A stretch of 64,000 bases of DNA from Pelagibacteraceae bacterium (GTDB lineage Bacteria > Pseudomonadota > Alphaproteobacteria > HIMB59), in contig BOYI01000001.1 in assembly GCA_019651435.1 (NCBI GenBank), positions 682,001 through 746,000 on the forward strand, given 5' to 3'. Under the pieces are notes generated by a model. The model made no database searches, had not been told where the DNA came from, and worked only from the letters and a program-made list of their open reading frames with translations. Each line of letters begins with the position of its first letter. The first letter of the stretch is position 1. The translations under genes were made by a program, and so were the position numbers. Of the stretch, positions 63,301-64,000 are shown in pieces.

Positions 63301-64000
63301 GAAAAAGCTTATCATAATTTTCTTTAGTGCCGCACTAGGTATTAGCTTTCTATTTATTGGTTTTGGTTCATATGTCTCTACCAATCATGTAATTAAATTA
63401 GGAAATGCTAAGATTACCACTAATGAATTTAATGAAGCATATGATAACTATAAAGTAGAAAATGAGATTTCAAATTTATCTAATGATCAAGACCTTTATA
63501 CTAAAATTCAATTTTTAAATGAATTTATCAATGAATTAGCATATGAAGAATTTTTAAATGAAAAAATAGCAATAAGTGAAAACTCCAAAAAAATTATTTT
63601 AAAAAAATCATTGAATAATGAAGAATTATTTAAAAACTTAGATGAAACAATTTTACAAAATTCACTTAAAGAAATTGAAAAAGGAATTCATGCAGATATT
63701 TTCAATAATTCTTTAAACGCTCCTGATTTAGTTAAGGGAGATATTTTTGAAGAATTACTTGTTCAAAAAGATTTAGACATTTATGAAATTGGCATTCGAA
63801 ATTACCTACCAAGTAAATCTCATGAAAAAGAATTTTTTGAAAATTATGAGATATATAAAATTGAATTAAATAACTATGACTTAAAGAAATATGTAGAAGA
63901 AGAATTAATAACTTCAGAGATTATAGTTCAATATTTTGAGGAAAATTCAGAGGAATTTATTGAGCCCAAAAGATACACCTATGAACAAATTATTTCAGTT
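63301..64000 (+). CDS. PpiD/SurA-like membrane-anchored foldase, N-terminal part
   Basis: An open frame from the ATG at 63301 runs off the window. It starts with one transmembrane anchor (KLIIIFFSAALGISFLFIGF), then VIKLGNAKITTNEFNEAYDN, the SurA/PpiD N-terminal motif with strand-turn-helix, and a long charged helical region. A peptidyl-prolyl isomerase D-like role as a periplasmic chaperone is likely, and in alphaproteobacteria ppiD commonly lies divergent to tpiA. The parvulin domain, if present, is beyond the edge. About 233 residues are seen. Confidence 0.82.

Overview
The window is AT-rich, very gene-dense chromosomal DNA from a streamlined, probably marine alphaproteobacterium of SAR11-like or HIMB59-like style. 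The evidence is the gene order tpiA-secG-pyrG-kdsA-eno-ftsB-pdhA-pdhB-pdhC-lpd-lipA-ispDF, the NtrY/NtrX/TrkA block, a pyruvate dehydrogenase E1-beta carrying its own lipoyl domain, an NDUFS4-type complex I protein, and a SAM-II riboswitch. The lineage is inferred from sequence alone. Genes are separated by few bases or overlap, and there are two tRNA genes. I see no rRNA, CRISPR array, prophage or transposase.

Layout. 1-7300: msrA end, D-amino acid aminotransferase, M48 lipoprotein protease, SRAP protein, a TRAP binding protein, ProX-type deacylase, YajQ, two transporters and a thioesterase. 7315-12429: a tightly overlapping operon gor-ggt-mazG-tolC that runs into a LysR gene. 13356-19710: arginine genes (argD, argB, argC) with a Notum/pectin-acetylesterase-like secreted hydrolase, an unrecognised two-domain P-loop protein coupled to argC, and an AlaC-type aminotransferase. 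19755-24772: a YhiN-type flavoprotein, then guaA and guaB, with a relic of the guaA 3' end and an alkyltransferase-like gene between them and the flavoprotein. 24812-28289: GFA protein, homocysteine methyltransferase under a SAM-II riboswitch, an alpha/beta hydrolase and an O-acetylhomoserine sulfhydrylase. 28539-33741: tRNA-Arg and a five-component branched-chain amino acid ABC system. 33817-39750: NDUFS4-like gene, tRNA-Pro, NUDIX, serA, serC, DUF1015, two poorly characterised genes and a Gpt-like phosphoribosyltransferase. 39766-44401: a complete BMP-type nucleoside ABC transporter. 44448-51195: an overlapping run ntrY-ntrX-trkA-IMPase-HIBADH-like-alkA. 51189-63261: ispDF, then lipA and the central-metabolism block transcribed leftward. 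63301-64000: start of a PpiD-like anchored foldase.

More than half of the genes, including essential ones (guaA, guaB, eno, pdhA, ispDF, serC), are interrupted by single-base frameshifts, mostly in A or T runs, while both sides of each break keep family-conserved sequence. I read this as uncorrected indel error in the assembly, not as pseudogene formation, and annotate these genes at full length. Functionally the window joins glutathione turnover and outer-membrane export, arginine, serine and methionine biosynthesis, purine salvage and import, pyruvate oxidation with lipoate, and an NtrYX sensor system placed next to potassium uptake control.
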